Shown one piece after another: positions 1 through 5,755 of a DNA stretch of 7,002 nt; position 1 is the first letter of the stretch; each line of letters begins with the position of its first letter. Under the pieces are notes generated by a model. It saw only the letters and a list, made by a program, of their open reading frames with translations, ran no database searches and was not told the origin of the DNA. A program made the position numbers and the translations under genes. The DNA lies in the NCBI GenBank assembly GCA_015068175.1, contig SVLA01000106.1, forward strand, positions 1-7,002. Reading direction: 5' to 3'. The stretch comes from Oscillospiraceae bacterium. GTDB lineage: Bacteria > Bacillota_A > Clostridia > Oscillospirales > Oscillospiraceae.

Positions 1-1273
1 TCCGGCCCAGGAAGCCGCGCAGATATACGTCGTCCTTTTTGGCGCTGTACTGGCGCAGCCAGTCCACCAGTTCCATGGTGTTGCCTTCGAAATATTCGGA
101 GTTGTCCTTGGGCAGGTAGCTGCGGATGGTGGATACACCCCATTTGATGCTGCCTTCGTCCGGTTCCAGCTCACCCATCAGAACCTTGAACAGAGCGGTC
201 TGGGCCAGTTCGTTTTCACCCACAAAAGCGATCTTGTCGGTGCGGTTGACGGAGAAATAGACATTGTTCAGCAGTTTCACGCCGTCCACGGTGAGGGAAA
301 CATCCTTCACGGTCAGTACATCCTTGCCCAGTTCCCGTTCGGGCATGAAACCCACGAAGGGGTAGCGGCGGGTGGAGCAGGGCATTTCTTCCACCGTCAG
401 CTTGTCCAGCAGTTTCCGGCGGGCGGTAGCCTGCTTGGCCTTACTCTTGTTGGCGGAGAACCGCTGGATGAACAACTGCAGTTCTTCAATCTTTTCCTGG
501 TTCTTCTTGTTCTTGTTCCGCAGCATGGCCTGGACCATCTGGGAGGACTCATACCAGAAGTCGTAGTTGCCCACATACATCTTGATCTTGCCGTAGTCGA
601 TATCCACGGTGTGGGTGCAGACGGTATTCAGGAAGTGGCGGTCGTGGCTGACGGCGATGACCATGCCGGGGAAGTCCAGCAGGAAATCTTCCAGCCAGTT
701 AATGGCTTCAATATCCAGGTTGTTGGTGGGCTCGTCCAGCATGATGATGTCCGGGTTGCCGAACAGCGCCTGGGCCAGCAATACCTTCACTTTCAGACGG
801 GGGTCGGTGTCGCCCATGATGTCATAGTGCATGTCGGTGCCGATGCCCAGACCCTGCAGCAGACGGCTGGCGTCGGATTCGGCTTCCCAGCCGCCCAACT
901 CTGCAAATTCCGCTTCCAGGTCGGCGGCACGGAGGCCATCCTCATCGGAGAAGTCGGGCTTTTCGTAGATGGTATCCTTTTCCTTCATGATGTTATAAAG
1001 ATGCTGGTTGCCCATGATGACGGTGTCCAGGATGGAGTATTCGTCGTAAGCGTTCTGGTTCTGCTTCAGAACAGACACCCGCTTGTCGGGATCGATTGAG
1101 ATGGAACCGGTGGTGGAGTCCAGTTCGCCGGTGAGGATCCGCAGGAAGGTGGATTTGCCGGCGCCGTTGGCACCGATGATGCCGTAGCAGTTGCCGGGCA
1201 GGAATTGCAGGTCTACATGCTGGAACAGCCATTGGCCGCCAAACTGCATACCGAGATTGGAAACAGTGATCAT
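1..1273 (-). CDS. ABC-F family ATPase, YbiT/YkpA-like (3' part outside window)
   Basis: Cytoplasmic tandem-ATPase protein of the ABC-F class, whose members act on ribosomes rather than in transport. 424 residues are visible; the family usually has about 530, so roughly 100 C-terminal residues lie beyond the left edge. The start (ATG at 1273-1271) follows AAAGGAG with 7 nt spacing. First ATPase domain: Walker A GANGAGKST (residues 34-42), Q-loop near Q71, Walker B IIMLDEPTN (176-184), H-loop SHDRH (209-213). The usual LSGGQ signature is replaced by MGDTDPRLK (153-161) just before VKVLLAQALF. A charged linker (about 245-305, including RFSANKSKAKQATARR) joins the second domain. There the Walker A position reads GENELAQTA (352-360), so the phosphate-binding lysine is Gln358. 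The overall pattern (TVIMGNQ, YGKIKMYVGNYD, PKDNSEYF) matches the YbiT/YkpA subgroup from memory. Its exact role is unknown; it does not resemble a known antibiotic-resistance ABC-F. Confidence 0.93.
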   Translation of the reverse strand, partial: MITVSNLGMQFGGQWLFQHVDLQFLPGNCYGIIGANGAGKSTFLRILTGELDSTTGSISIDPDKRVSVLKQNQNAYDEYSILDTVIMGNQHLYNIMKEKDTIYEKPDFSDEDGLRAADLEAEFAELGGWEAESDASRLLQGLGIGTDMHYDIMGDTDPRLKVKVLLAQALFGNPDIIMLDEPTNNLDIEAINWLEDFLLDFPGMVIAVSHDRHFLNTVCTHTVDIDYGKIKMYVGNYDFWYESSQMVQAMLRNKNKKNQEKIEELQLFIQRFSANKSKAKQATARRKLLDKLTVEEMPCSTRRYPFVGFMPERELGKDVLTVKDVSLTVDGVKLLNNVYFSVNRTDKIAFVGENELAQTALFKVLMGELEPDEGSIKWGVSTIRSYLPKDNSEYFEGNTMELVDWLRQYSAKKDDVYLRGFLGR

Positions 1274-1297
1274 GTTGTTACTCCTTTGCGTGTGTAC

Positions 1298-1343
1298 ATA
1301 ATATTTCATTTTAATAATACCACAAGTCCCTGCAAAAAGATAG
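1298..1343 (-). promoter_or_regulatory. Tentative promoter for the ABC-F gene
   Basis: Two overlapping candidates are visible on the minus strand. One is -35 TTGTGG (1325-1320) and -10 TATTAT (1303-1298) with 16 bp spacing, giving a leader of about 20 nt. The other is an extended -10 TGTGGTATTAT (1324-1314) without a good -35 at 17 bp. I cannot decide between them from sequence. The region is divergent from the promoter of the next gene. Confidence 0.35.
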
Positions 1344-1370
1344 TACAATTTCCACTTTTTGAAAAAATAA

Positions 1371-1399
1371 TTGCAACAAAGGGTGGCTTGTGGTACAAT
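1371..1399 (+). promoter_or_regulatory. Sigma-A-type promoter of membrane paralog A
   Basis: -35 TTGCAA (1371-1376), exact 17-bp spacer, -10 TACAAT (1394-1399) preceded by TGTGG, which provides the extended -10 TGN. Predicted transcription start is near 1406, leaving only about 15 nt before the ATG at 1421, so the ribosome binding site sits almost at the mRNA 5' end. Confidence 0.75.
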
Positions 1400-1420
1400 A
1401 AAACAAAAGGGGGTACCAAT

Positions 1421-2026
1421 ATGAATGCTTTGATCATCTTTATCCCTGCCATTGACCCCGGATTCGATGAAGCAGGCAATATCATTGCCGGCAGCGTGGC
1501 CTCCATGTTTCTTTGGTTGGCGATGATCAACCTGCTTTTGAACATGCCCTTGGATTTCCTGTCCTCCATTGCATTTTTCAGGATTGGCCGCAAATTAGGT
1601 ATGCGCTGCATTTGGCTGACCTGGATTCCCGGGGGCAATCTTTGGGCCATGGGGGCCATTGCGGATCATTACCTTCTGGAAAACAAAGGGAAAAAGGGCT
1701 ATATGCGCTGGATTCTGCCCTTCTACGGGCTATGGATGGTGTTCCTTTGGTTCGCCGTGGAGAATAAGGGCCCCACAGCGGAGGCGGTCATCGCCCTGGC
1801 TGATCAATTTCTGCTGATTCCCATGGCGGTGAGCATTGGCGGCATTGTCCTGGTTTTCAAAGCCCTCAACAGAGTGTACCGCTGCTGCGGGGAAGGGGAT
1901 GGGGTCTTTCAGACCGTTCTCGGTGTTTTTTTCAGTATCCCGACGCCCTTCTGCCTGCTCCATGGGGCCCATAGATTGGTCAGCGGCCGTCCGCCCCGGG
2001 AAAGCAGGCCCTGCCGCTACGTTTGA
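1421..2026 (+). CDS. Multi-pass membrane protein of unknown function (paralog A)
   Basis: 201-residue hydrophobic protein that I cannot assign to a named family. Likely membrane segments: about 21-44, 97-113, 130-149 and 162-180, with a semi-hydrophobic stretch at 63-80. The central motif IWLTWIPGGNLWAMGAIADHY (64-84, split here as IWLTWIP and GAIADHY) corresponds to WLAWIP...GSISDQY in the protein encoded at 4068-4748. The C-terminal RVYRCC...IPTPFCLL also aligns with LYRSC...ITQPILLM there. The tail after residue 185 is basic (RPPRESRPCRYV). The start at 1421 was chosen over the in-frame upstream ATG at 1205 because it follows the promoter and an AAAAGGGGG ribosome binding site (1405-1413) with 7 nt spacing; the 1205 ATG lies inside the opposing ABC-F gene. 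WxxWIP membrane proteins of this sort occur in Clostridia as hypothetical proteins (recalled, not checked). Function unknown. Confidence 0.85.
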   Translation: MNALIIFIPAIDPGFDEAGNIIAGSVASMFLWLAMINLLLNMPLDFLSSIAFFRIGRKLGMRCIWLTWIPGGNLWAMGAIADHYLLENKGKKGYMRWILPFYGLWMVFLWFAVENKGPTAEAVIALADQFLLIPMAVSIGGIVLVFKALNRVYRCCGEGDGVFQTVLGVFFSIPTPFCLLHGAHRLVSGRPPRESRPCRYV

Positions 2027-2060
2027 TTTATGAACAAATGGAGAATTTCCGCATAAAGAC

Positions 2061-2088
2061 TTGCATTTTTCTGCCGATGTGCTATAAT
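2061..2088 (+). promoter_or_regulatory. htpG promoter
   Basis: -35 TTGCAT (2061-2066), 16-bp spacer, consensus -10 TATAAT (2083-2088) with extended TGC (2080-2082). The predicted start near 2095 falls inside the CIRCE left arm, so repressor binding would block initiation directly. This looks like a housekeeping sigma-A promoter controlled by repression, not by an alternative sigma factor. Confidence 0.85.
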
Positions 2089-2089
2089 G

Positions 2090-2116
2090 TTAGCACTCAC
2101 ACGAAAAGAGTGCTAA
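2090..2116 (+). promoter_or_regulatory. CIRCE operator (HrcA binding site)
   Basis: Perfect inverted repeat TTAGCACTC (2090-2098), 9-nt spacer (2099-2107), GAGTGCTAA (2108-2116). This matches the CIRCE consensus at every arm position. It begins 2 nt after the -10 box and ends 16 nt before the htpG ATG. CIRCE is bound by HrcA, which represses chaperone genes until GroE becomes occupied by unfolded protein. The right arm would be in the mRNA leader and could also form a stem-loop there. Confidence 0.97.
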
Positions 2117-2132
2117 AGAAAGGAAGTTCACA

Positions 2133-4010
2133 ATGCGCAAGAAAAAATTCAAAGCAGAGTCCGCCCGACTGCTGGACCTGATGATCAATTCCATCTACAC
2201 CAACAAGGAGATCTTCCTCCGGGAGATCATTTCCAATGCTTCCGACGCCATCGACAAGCTGGCCTACCGAGCCCTGACCGATGACCGGGTGGGCCTGAAC
2301 CGGGAGGATTTTGCCATCACCGTCATCCGGGATCCCGAAAACCGCACCCTCACCGTCTCCGATAACGGTATCGGCATGACCAAGGAGGAGATGGAGGAGA
2401 ATCTGGGCACCATTGCCAAGTCCGGCTCCCTGGCCTTCAAGCAGGACATGGAAGCCCGGGAAGAGATCGATATTATCGGCCAGTTCGGTGTCGGTTTCTA
2501 TTCCGCCTTTATGGTGGCATCCTCCGTCACCGTCATTTCCCGGAAGTACGGCGAAGACACCGCCTGGAAGTGGACTTCCGACGGCGTGGACGGCTATACC
2601 ATCGAAGAAGCGGAGCGGGCCACCCCCGGCACCGATGTCATCATGGCCCTGAAAGCCGACACGGAAGAGGAAAAATATACCGATTATCTGCAGGAACGGA
2701 CCATCCGCAGCCTGGTCAAGAAGTATTCCGACTATATCCGCCATCCCATCCGCATGGCGGTCACCGCCTCCCGGAAGAAGGAAGGCACCGAAGAATACGA
2801 GCAGTATACCGAGGAGACCACCCTCAATTCCATGGTCCCCATCTGGCAGCGGGCCAAAAAGGACGTGACCCAGGAAGAGTATGACGCATTCTACCGGGAA
2901 AAGTTCTTTGATTACGCCAAACCCCTGCGGACCATCCATGTCAATGCCGAAGGCACCGTCAGCTTCAAGGCGCTGCTCTATATCCCCGGCAAGGCTCCCA
3001 TGGACTTCTACTCCAAGGACTTCAAGCGGGGCCTGCAGTTGTATTCCTCCGGTGTTCTCATTATGGAAGCCTGCGAAGAACTGCTGCCGGAGCATTTCCG
3101 CTTTGTCCGGGGCGTGGTGGATACCCAGGATATTTCCCTGAATATCAGCCGTGAGATGCTGCAGCACAGCCGCCAGCTCACCGTCATCGCCCGGAACATC
3201 GAAAAGAAGATCCGCTCCGAGCTGAAGACCATGCTGGAGCAGGAACGGGAAGCCTTCCAGCAGTTCTATGCCGTCTTTGGCCGCCAGCTCAAGTACGGCG
3301 CCGTGGCGGAATACGGCGCCCATAAGGAAGCCACCCAGGACCTGCTGCTCTTTGCATCCCACAAGCAGGGCAAGCTGATCACCCTGAAAGAGTATGTCGA
3401 AGCCATGGCCGAGGGCCAGGAAAAGATCTACTATATCCCCGGCGACAATACCGACCGCCTGTCCAAACTGCCCCAGGTCCAGACCCTGGCCGCCAAGGGT
3501 TATGACGTTCTGCTGTTTGCCGAGGATGTGGATGAATTCATCCCCCAGACCCTCATGACCTATATGGAAAAGACCTTCTGCAATATCCTTACCGAGGACC
3601 TGCAGCTTCAGACCGAGGAGGAGAAGAAGGCCCTGGCGGAAAAGGCGGAACAGCTCAAGGGGTTCCTGACCTTTGTGAAGGAGACTTTGGGTGACGCGGT
3701 GAAGGAAGTCCGTCTGTCCGCGGACCTGGGGGATCATCCCGTGTCCATGGTGCCGGAGGCCGGCATGAGCTTTGAAATGGAGAAATATATGCGCCGCACC
3801 CAGCCGGACCTACCCTTCTCCGTGGGCCGCATCCTGGAGCTGAACGCCGACCATCCTGCGGTTGTGGCTCTGCAGAAGGCCATGACTGAGGATCCCCTGA
3901 AGGCCAGGGACTATGCCTGGCTCCTGATGTACCAGGCCATGCTCATGGCGGACCTGGAGATCGAAGACCCCGTGGCCTATACCCAGTTGGTCTGCAAGCT
4001 GATGCAGTAA
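2133..4010 (+). CDS. htpG: Molecular chaperone HtpG (bacterial Hsp90)
   Basis: Cytosolic, dimeric, ATP-dependent chaperone of 625 residues, a normal length for bacterial Hsp90. The N-terminal GHKL ATPase domain (about 1-215) contains FKAESARLLDLMINSIY (6-22), catalytic Glu31 and Mg/ATP-binding Asn35 in REIISNASDAIDK, the nucleotide-contacting Asp77 in DNGIGM (77-82), the glycine-rich lid motif GQFGVGFYSAFMV (116-128) and GTDVIM (166-171). The middle domain (about 230-490) has the client-binding region and the conserved LNISREMLQ (336-344), in which Arg340 corresponds to the ATP-gamma-phosphate-sensing arginine of yeast Hsp90. The C-terminal dimerisation domain ends without an MEEVD tail, as expected in bacteria. 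The start is preceded by AGGAAG (2121-2126) with 6 nt spacing. Transcription is expected to be HrcA-controlled through the CIRCE site. All key catalytic residues are present. Confidence 0.98.
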   Translation: MRKKKFKAESARLLDLMINSIYTNKEIFLREIISNASDAIDKLAYRALTDDRVGLNREDFAITVIRDPENRTLTVSDNGIGMTKEEMEENLGTIAKSGSLAFKQDMEAREEIDIIGQFGVGFYSAFMVASSVTVISRKYGEDTAWKWTSDGVDGYTIEEAERATPGTDVIMALKADTEEEKYTDYLQERTIRSLVKKYSDYIRHPIRMAVTASRKKEGTEEYEQYTEETTLNSMVPIWQRAKKDVTQEEYDAFYREKFFDYAKPLRTIHVNAEGTVSFKALLYIPGKAPMDFYSKDFKRGLQLYSSGVLIMEACEELLPEHFRFVRGVVDTQDISLNISREMLQHSRQLTVIARNIEKKIRSELKTMLEQEREAFQQFYAVFGRQLKYGAVAEYGAHKEATQDLLLFASHKQGKLITLKEYVEAMAEGQEKIYYIPGDNTDRLSKLPQVQTLAAKGYDVLLFAEDVDEFIPQTLMTYMEKTFCNILTEDLQLQTEEEKKALAEKAEQLKGFLTFVKETLGDAVKEVRLSADLGDHPVSMVPEAGMSFEMEKYMRRTQPDLPFSVGRILELNADHPAVVALQKAMTEDPLKARDYAWLLMYQAMLMADLEIEDPVAYTQLVCKLMQ

Positions 4011-4014
4011 ATCC

Positions 4015-4043
4015 TTGCAATGGAACCCGCAATGTGGTAAGAT
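4015..4043 (+). promoter_or_regulatory. Probable promoter of membrane paralog B
   Basis: -35 TTGCAA (4015-4020), 17-bp spacer, -10 TAAGAT (4038-4043) preceded by TGTGG (extended -10). It starts 4 nt after the htpG stop codon. The predicted start is near 4050, giving a leader of about 18 nt. It resembles the paralog A promoter in -35, spacer length and the TGTGGTA block. Confidence 0.6.
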
Positions 4044-4067
4044 CAAAGAAAAAAGGAGGGAATCCCT

Positions 4068-4748
4068 ATGACGAGTATGAACGAACAGGAATTGGCCCAG
4101 ATGCTGGAAGAAATGCAGGCCGGGGAAGTGTTTGAGGCGTTGGCATCGATGTTCGCTATGAACAGCCTTACGAGCGTGATCATTCCCCTGGTGACCTATA
4201 TCCTGACCGCCCTGGCGCTCTATACCATCGCAAACCGCAGAAACATTGCCCACCCATGGCTGGCATGGATCCCGGTGGCGCAGGTCTGGATCCTAGGCAG
4301 CATTTCCGATCAGTATCAAGGACTGGCCAATGAACGGCACACCAACCGCCGCAAGTGGCTCGTGGCTCTGGAGATCATGAGCTTCGCATTGGCGGTGGTG
4401 ATGGTTGTTTCGGCGTTGGGCATGATCATCGCTTTGGTGGAGGCCGGCTACAACGGCTATGAAAATACGGAGGATTGGGTCGGCGCATTGAGCGGAATCG
4501 GTACCGTTATGCTGGTAGCATTGCTGATATGCGGCGGCAGCGTGGCGAAACTGATCCTGCAGTATATGTCGATGTATGACCTTTACCGTTCCTGCGAACC
4601 TACCAATGCGACTCTGTTTTTGGTGCTGAATATCATTTTTGGCATTACCCAGCCCATTTTGCTGATGGTGGTCCGCAACAAAGACAACGGCATGCCCAGA
4701 CCGGCAGATCCTATTTCGATCCCCGCCGAACCCTGGGACCTTACTTAA
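4068..4748 (+). CDS. Multi-pass membrane protein of unknown function (paralog B)
   Basis: 226-residue membrane protein related to the one at 1421-2026; I do not recognise a named family. An acidic, glutamine-rich N-terminal stretch (about 1-27, MNEQELAQMLEEMQAGE) absent from paralog A precedes likely membrane segments at about 33-54, 100-122, 142-164 and 181-201. The shared core is WLAWIPVAQVWILGSISDQY (64-83), and LYRSC (172-176) aligns with VYRCC in paralog A. The C-terminus is short and proline-rich (MPRPADPISIPAEPWD). The ATG at 4068 has an excellent AAGGAGGG (4053-4060) with 7 nt spacing; the internal Met4 is less well placed. It lies 57 nt after htpG with no terminator between, so it may be transcribed both from its own promoter and by readthrough from the CIRCE-controlled promoter. 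A bidirectional hairpin follows its stop codon. Function unknown. Confidence 0.87.
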   Translation: MTSMNEQELAQMLEEMQAGEVFEALASMFAMNSLTSVIIPLVTYILTALALYTIANRRNIAHPWLAWIPVAQVWILGSISDQYQGLANERHTNRRKWLVALEIMSFALAVVMVVSALGMIIALVEAGYNGYENTEDWVGALSGIGTVMLVALLICGGSVAKLILQYMSMYDLYRSCEPTNATLFLVLNIIFGITQPILLMVVRNKDNGMPRPADPISIPAEPWDLT

Positions 4749-4754
4749 AAGAAC

Positions 4755-4782
4755 ACCGCCTGCTCCGTTTGGAGCAGGCGGT
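4755..4782. terminator. Bidirectional Rho-independent terminator between converging genes
   Basis: Perfect 12-bp stem ACCGCCTGCTCC (4755-4766) and GGAGCAGGCGGT (4771-4782) with a GTTT loop. Reading plus, it lies 6 nt after the paralog B stop and is followed by a moderately T-rich TCGTCCGTTATTT. Reading minus, it lies 7 nt after the ribU stop and is followed by GTTCTTTTAAG, the better U-tract. It probably ends both transcripts. Confidence 0.88.
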
Positions 4783-4789
4783 TCGTCCG

Positions 4790-5503
4790 TTATTTACCAA
4801 ACAGCGGCCTTGCGATCCGCTTGTACAGCAGGGCCGTCAGCACGGAAACGGCGATGCCCTTCAGCAGATTCAGCGGCACCACGCAGAAAATGGCGAAAGT
4901 GGTCAGATCGGTGACACCGGCGTTGATGGCAGTGCCCATGGCGATGATGTTGTCCAGAGGCAGACCGAACAGTTGGGAAAATTTGGGGATCAGGTAGACG
5001 GCGTTGAACACGGAGCCGAACACCGCCAGACAAAGGGTGCCCACCGCCATGCCCAGCATGGAGCCGGCCCGGGTCTTGCGGATGTGATAAACGATTGCCG
5101 CCGGCAGTACGAAGGCGCAGCCTACCGCGAAATTGGCAAAATCACCCACAAATGCGGTGGATGTGCCCTTCAGCAGCAGTTTCAGCAGGATCTTCACGCC
5201 TTCGCAGGCCACCGCCGCGCTGGGTCCCAGGTACAGGCCGCACAGCATCACCGGCACTTCGGAGAAATCCAGTTTGTAAAACTCCGGCGCCATAAACAGC
5301 AGGGGAAAGTCCAGTATGTGCAGCACCGCCGCCAACGCGGAGCAGATGCCCACAATGCTGACCCGCCGGGCCGCGCTGACCTTCCGCGCATGGGGCAGGA
5401 ACCGTTCCACCAACCTGGCAAGGAGGCCCAAGGCCACGATGATCAGCGCCGCCATCAGTACAAATTCCAAGTTTTCCACCAGGGAATTCCACAGTTTTTC
5501 CAT
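4790..5503 (-). CDS. ribU: ECF transporter S component, riboflavin-specific (RibU)
   Basis: 237-residue integral membrane substrate-binding subunit that captures riboflavin and works with the shared EcfA/EcfA'/EcfT energising module, which is not encoded in this window. Family-typical stretches are FYKLDFSEVPVMLCGLYLGP (75-94), KGTSTAFVGDFANFAVGCAF (112-131), FGSVFNAVYLIPKF (162-175) and the C-terminal PLNLLKGIAVSVLTALLYKR (210-229). Six core membrane helices run from about residue 47 to the end. An additional hydrophobic helix (about 13-30) and a basic linker (HARKVSAARR) precede the core, making the protein longer than the roughly 200 residues of the best-studied RibU. The ATG at 5503 follows AAAGAGGTG with a short spacer. 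Assignment is strongly supported by the FMN riboswitch in its leader: high FMN should terminate transcription before this gene. Monocistronic, ending at the shared hairpin. Confidence 0.95.
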   Translation of the reverse strand: MEKLWNSLVENLEFVLMAALIIVALGLLARLVERFLPHARKVSAARRVSIVGICSALAAVLHILDFPLLFMAPEFYKLDFSEVPVMLCGLYLGPSAAVACEGVKILLKLLLKGTSTAFVGDFANFAVGCAFVLPAAIVYHIRKTRAGSMLGMAVGTLCLAVFGSVFNAVYLIPKFSQLFGLPLDNIIAMGTAINAGVTDLTTFAIFCVVPLNLLKGIAVSVLTALLYKRIARPLFGK

Positions 5504-5523
5504 GATTCGCACCTCTTTAACGT

Positions 5524-5559
5524 AAAAAATAGGCCCTGCGTGCAATAAACACCCAGGGC
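5524..5559 (-). terminator. Riboswitch-controlled terminator before ribU
   Basis: On the minus strand, GCCCTG (5559-5554) and CAGGGC (5538-5533) form a stem that can extend inward across a G/G mismatch with GTG/CAC, enclosing a TTTATTG loop. It is followed by CTATTTTTT (5532-5524), a clear U-tract. It sits between the FMN aptamer and the ribosome binding site of ribU, which indicates regulation by premature termination. Confidence 0.88.
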
Positions 5560-5580
5560 GCAAAATCAAAACCTTTGCCG

Positions 5581-5687
5581 TCTTCTTCCATCCAGACTGT
5601 ACTGTCGGTACCGGAATCACACCGGTTCAGCATTACTGCTCGCGGACTTTACCGCCGGTCGGGAATCACACCCTGCCCTGAAGATCT
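5581..5687 (-). ncRNA. FMN riboswitch (RFN element) aptamer
   Basis: Reading minus, the conserved RFN blocks appear in order: ATCTTCAGGGCAGGG, ATTCCCGACCGGCGG, TAAAGTCCGCGAGC, ATTCCGGTACCGACAGT, and ACAGTCTGGATGGAAGAAGA closing helix P1 (ATCTTC with GAAGA). The one variable arm is short (GCAGTAATGCTG). The aptamer binds flavin mononucleotide and is expected to turn ribU off when FMN is plentiful. The CAGGGC of its 5' strand (plus-strand 5675-5680) is complementary to the left arm of the downstream terminator (5554-5559), which supplies an obvious antiterminator pairing for the ligand-free state. Confidence 0.98.
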
Positions 5688-5701
5688 ATTTTCTTACTCA
5701 C

Positions 5702-5730
5702 AGAATACCATGGCCTTCCCGTCTTGTCAA
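5702..5730 (-). promoter_or_regulatory. Promoter of the FMN riboswitch-ribU transcript
   Basis: On the minus strand, consensus -35 TTGACA (5730-5725), 17-bp spacer, -10 TATTCT (5707-5702) with an extended TGG directly upstream. The transcription start would be near 5695, a few nucleotides before the aptamer P1 helix. It begins 25 nt after the stop codon of the upstream DUF4830-type gene. Confidence 0.87.
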
Positions 5731-5755
5731 GAAGGGGAAAATGTGCTACAGTAAT

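Noticed and set aside
611..1099. A 162-codon open frame on the plus strand opposite the ABC-F gene
   Set aside because: It has no ribosome binding site and is the complement of conserved ABC-F motifs (Walker B, H-loop).
1205..1420. Upstream in-frame start giving a 273-residue version of paralog A
   Set aside because: The extra 72 residues would be coded across the opposing ABC-F gene start and the divergent promoter region, upstream of the predicted transcription start.
1982..2018. Possible terminator hairpin (AGCGGC...GCCGCT) at the end of paralog A
   Set aside because: It is only a 6-bp outer stem with a long interior, lies inside the coding sequence, and is not followed by a proper U-run.
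1920..2026. Suspected frameshift at the C-terminus of paralog A because the last residues are basic and low in hydrophobicity
   Set aside because: The stretch up to about residue 185 aligns with the C-terminal helix of paralog B in the same frame, so no frameshift is needed.
2097..3737. A 546-codon open frame on the minus strand, opposite htpG
   Set aside because: It mirrors htpG codons in a GC-rich gene, its product is a low-complexity Gly/Leu/Gln/His-rich string without recognisable domains, and it would end inside the CIRCE region. htpG on the plus strand has every Hsp90 motif.
4769..5548. A 259-codon open frame on the plus strand across ribU
   Set aside because: The translation is Gln/His/Arg-rich and domain-free, and starts inside the terminator hairpin; ribU on the minus strand is well supported by family motifs and its riboswitch.
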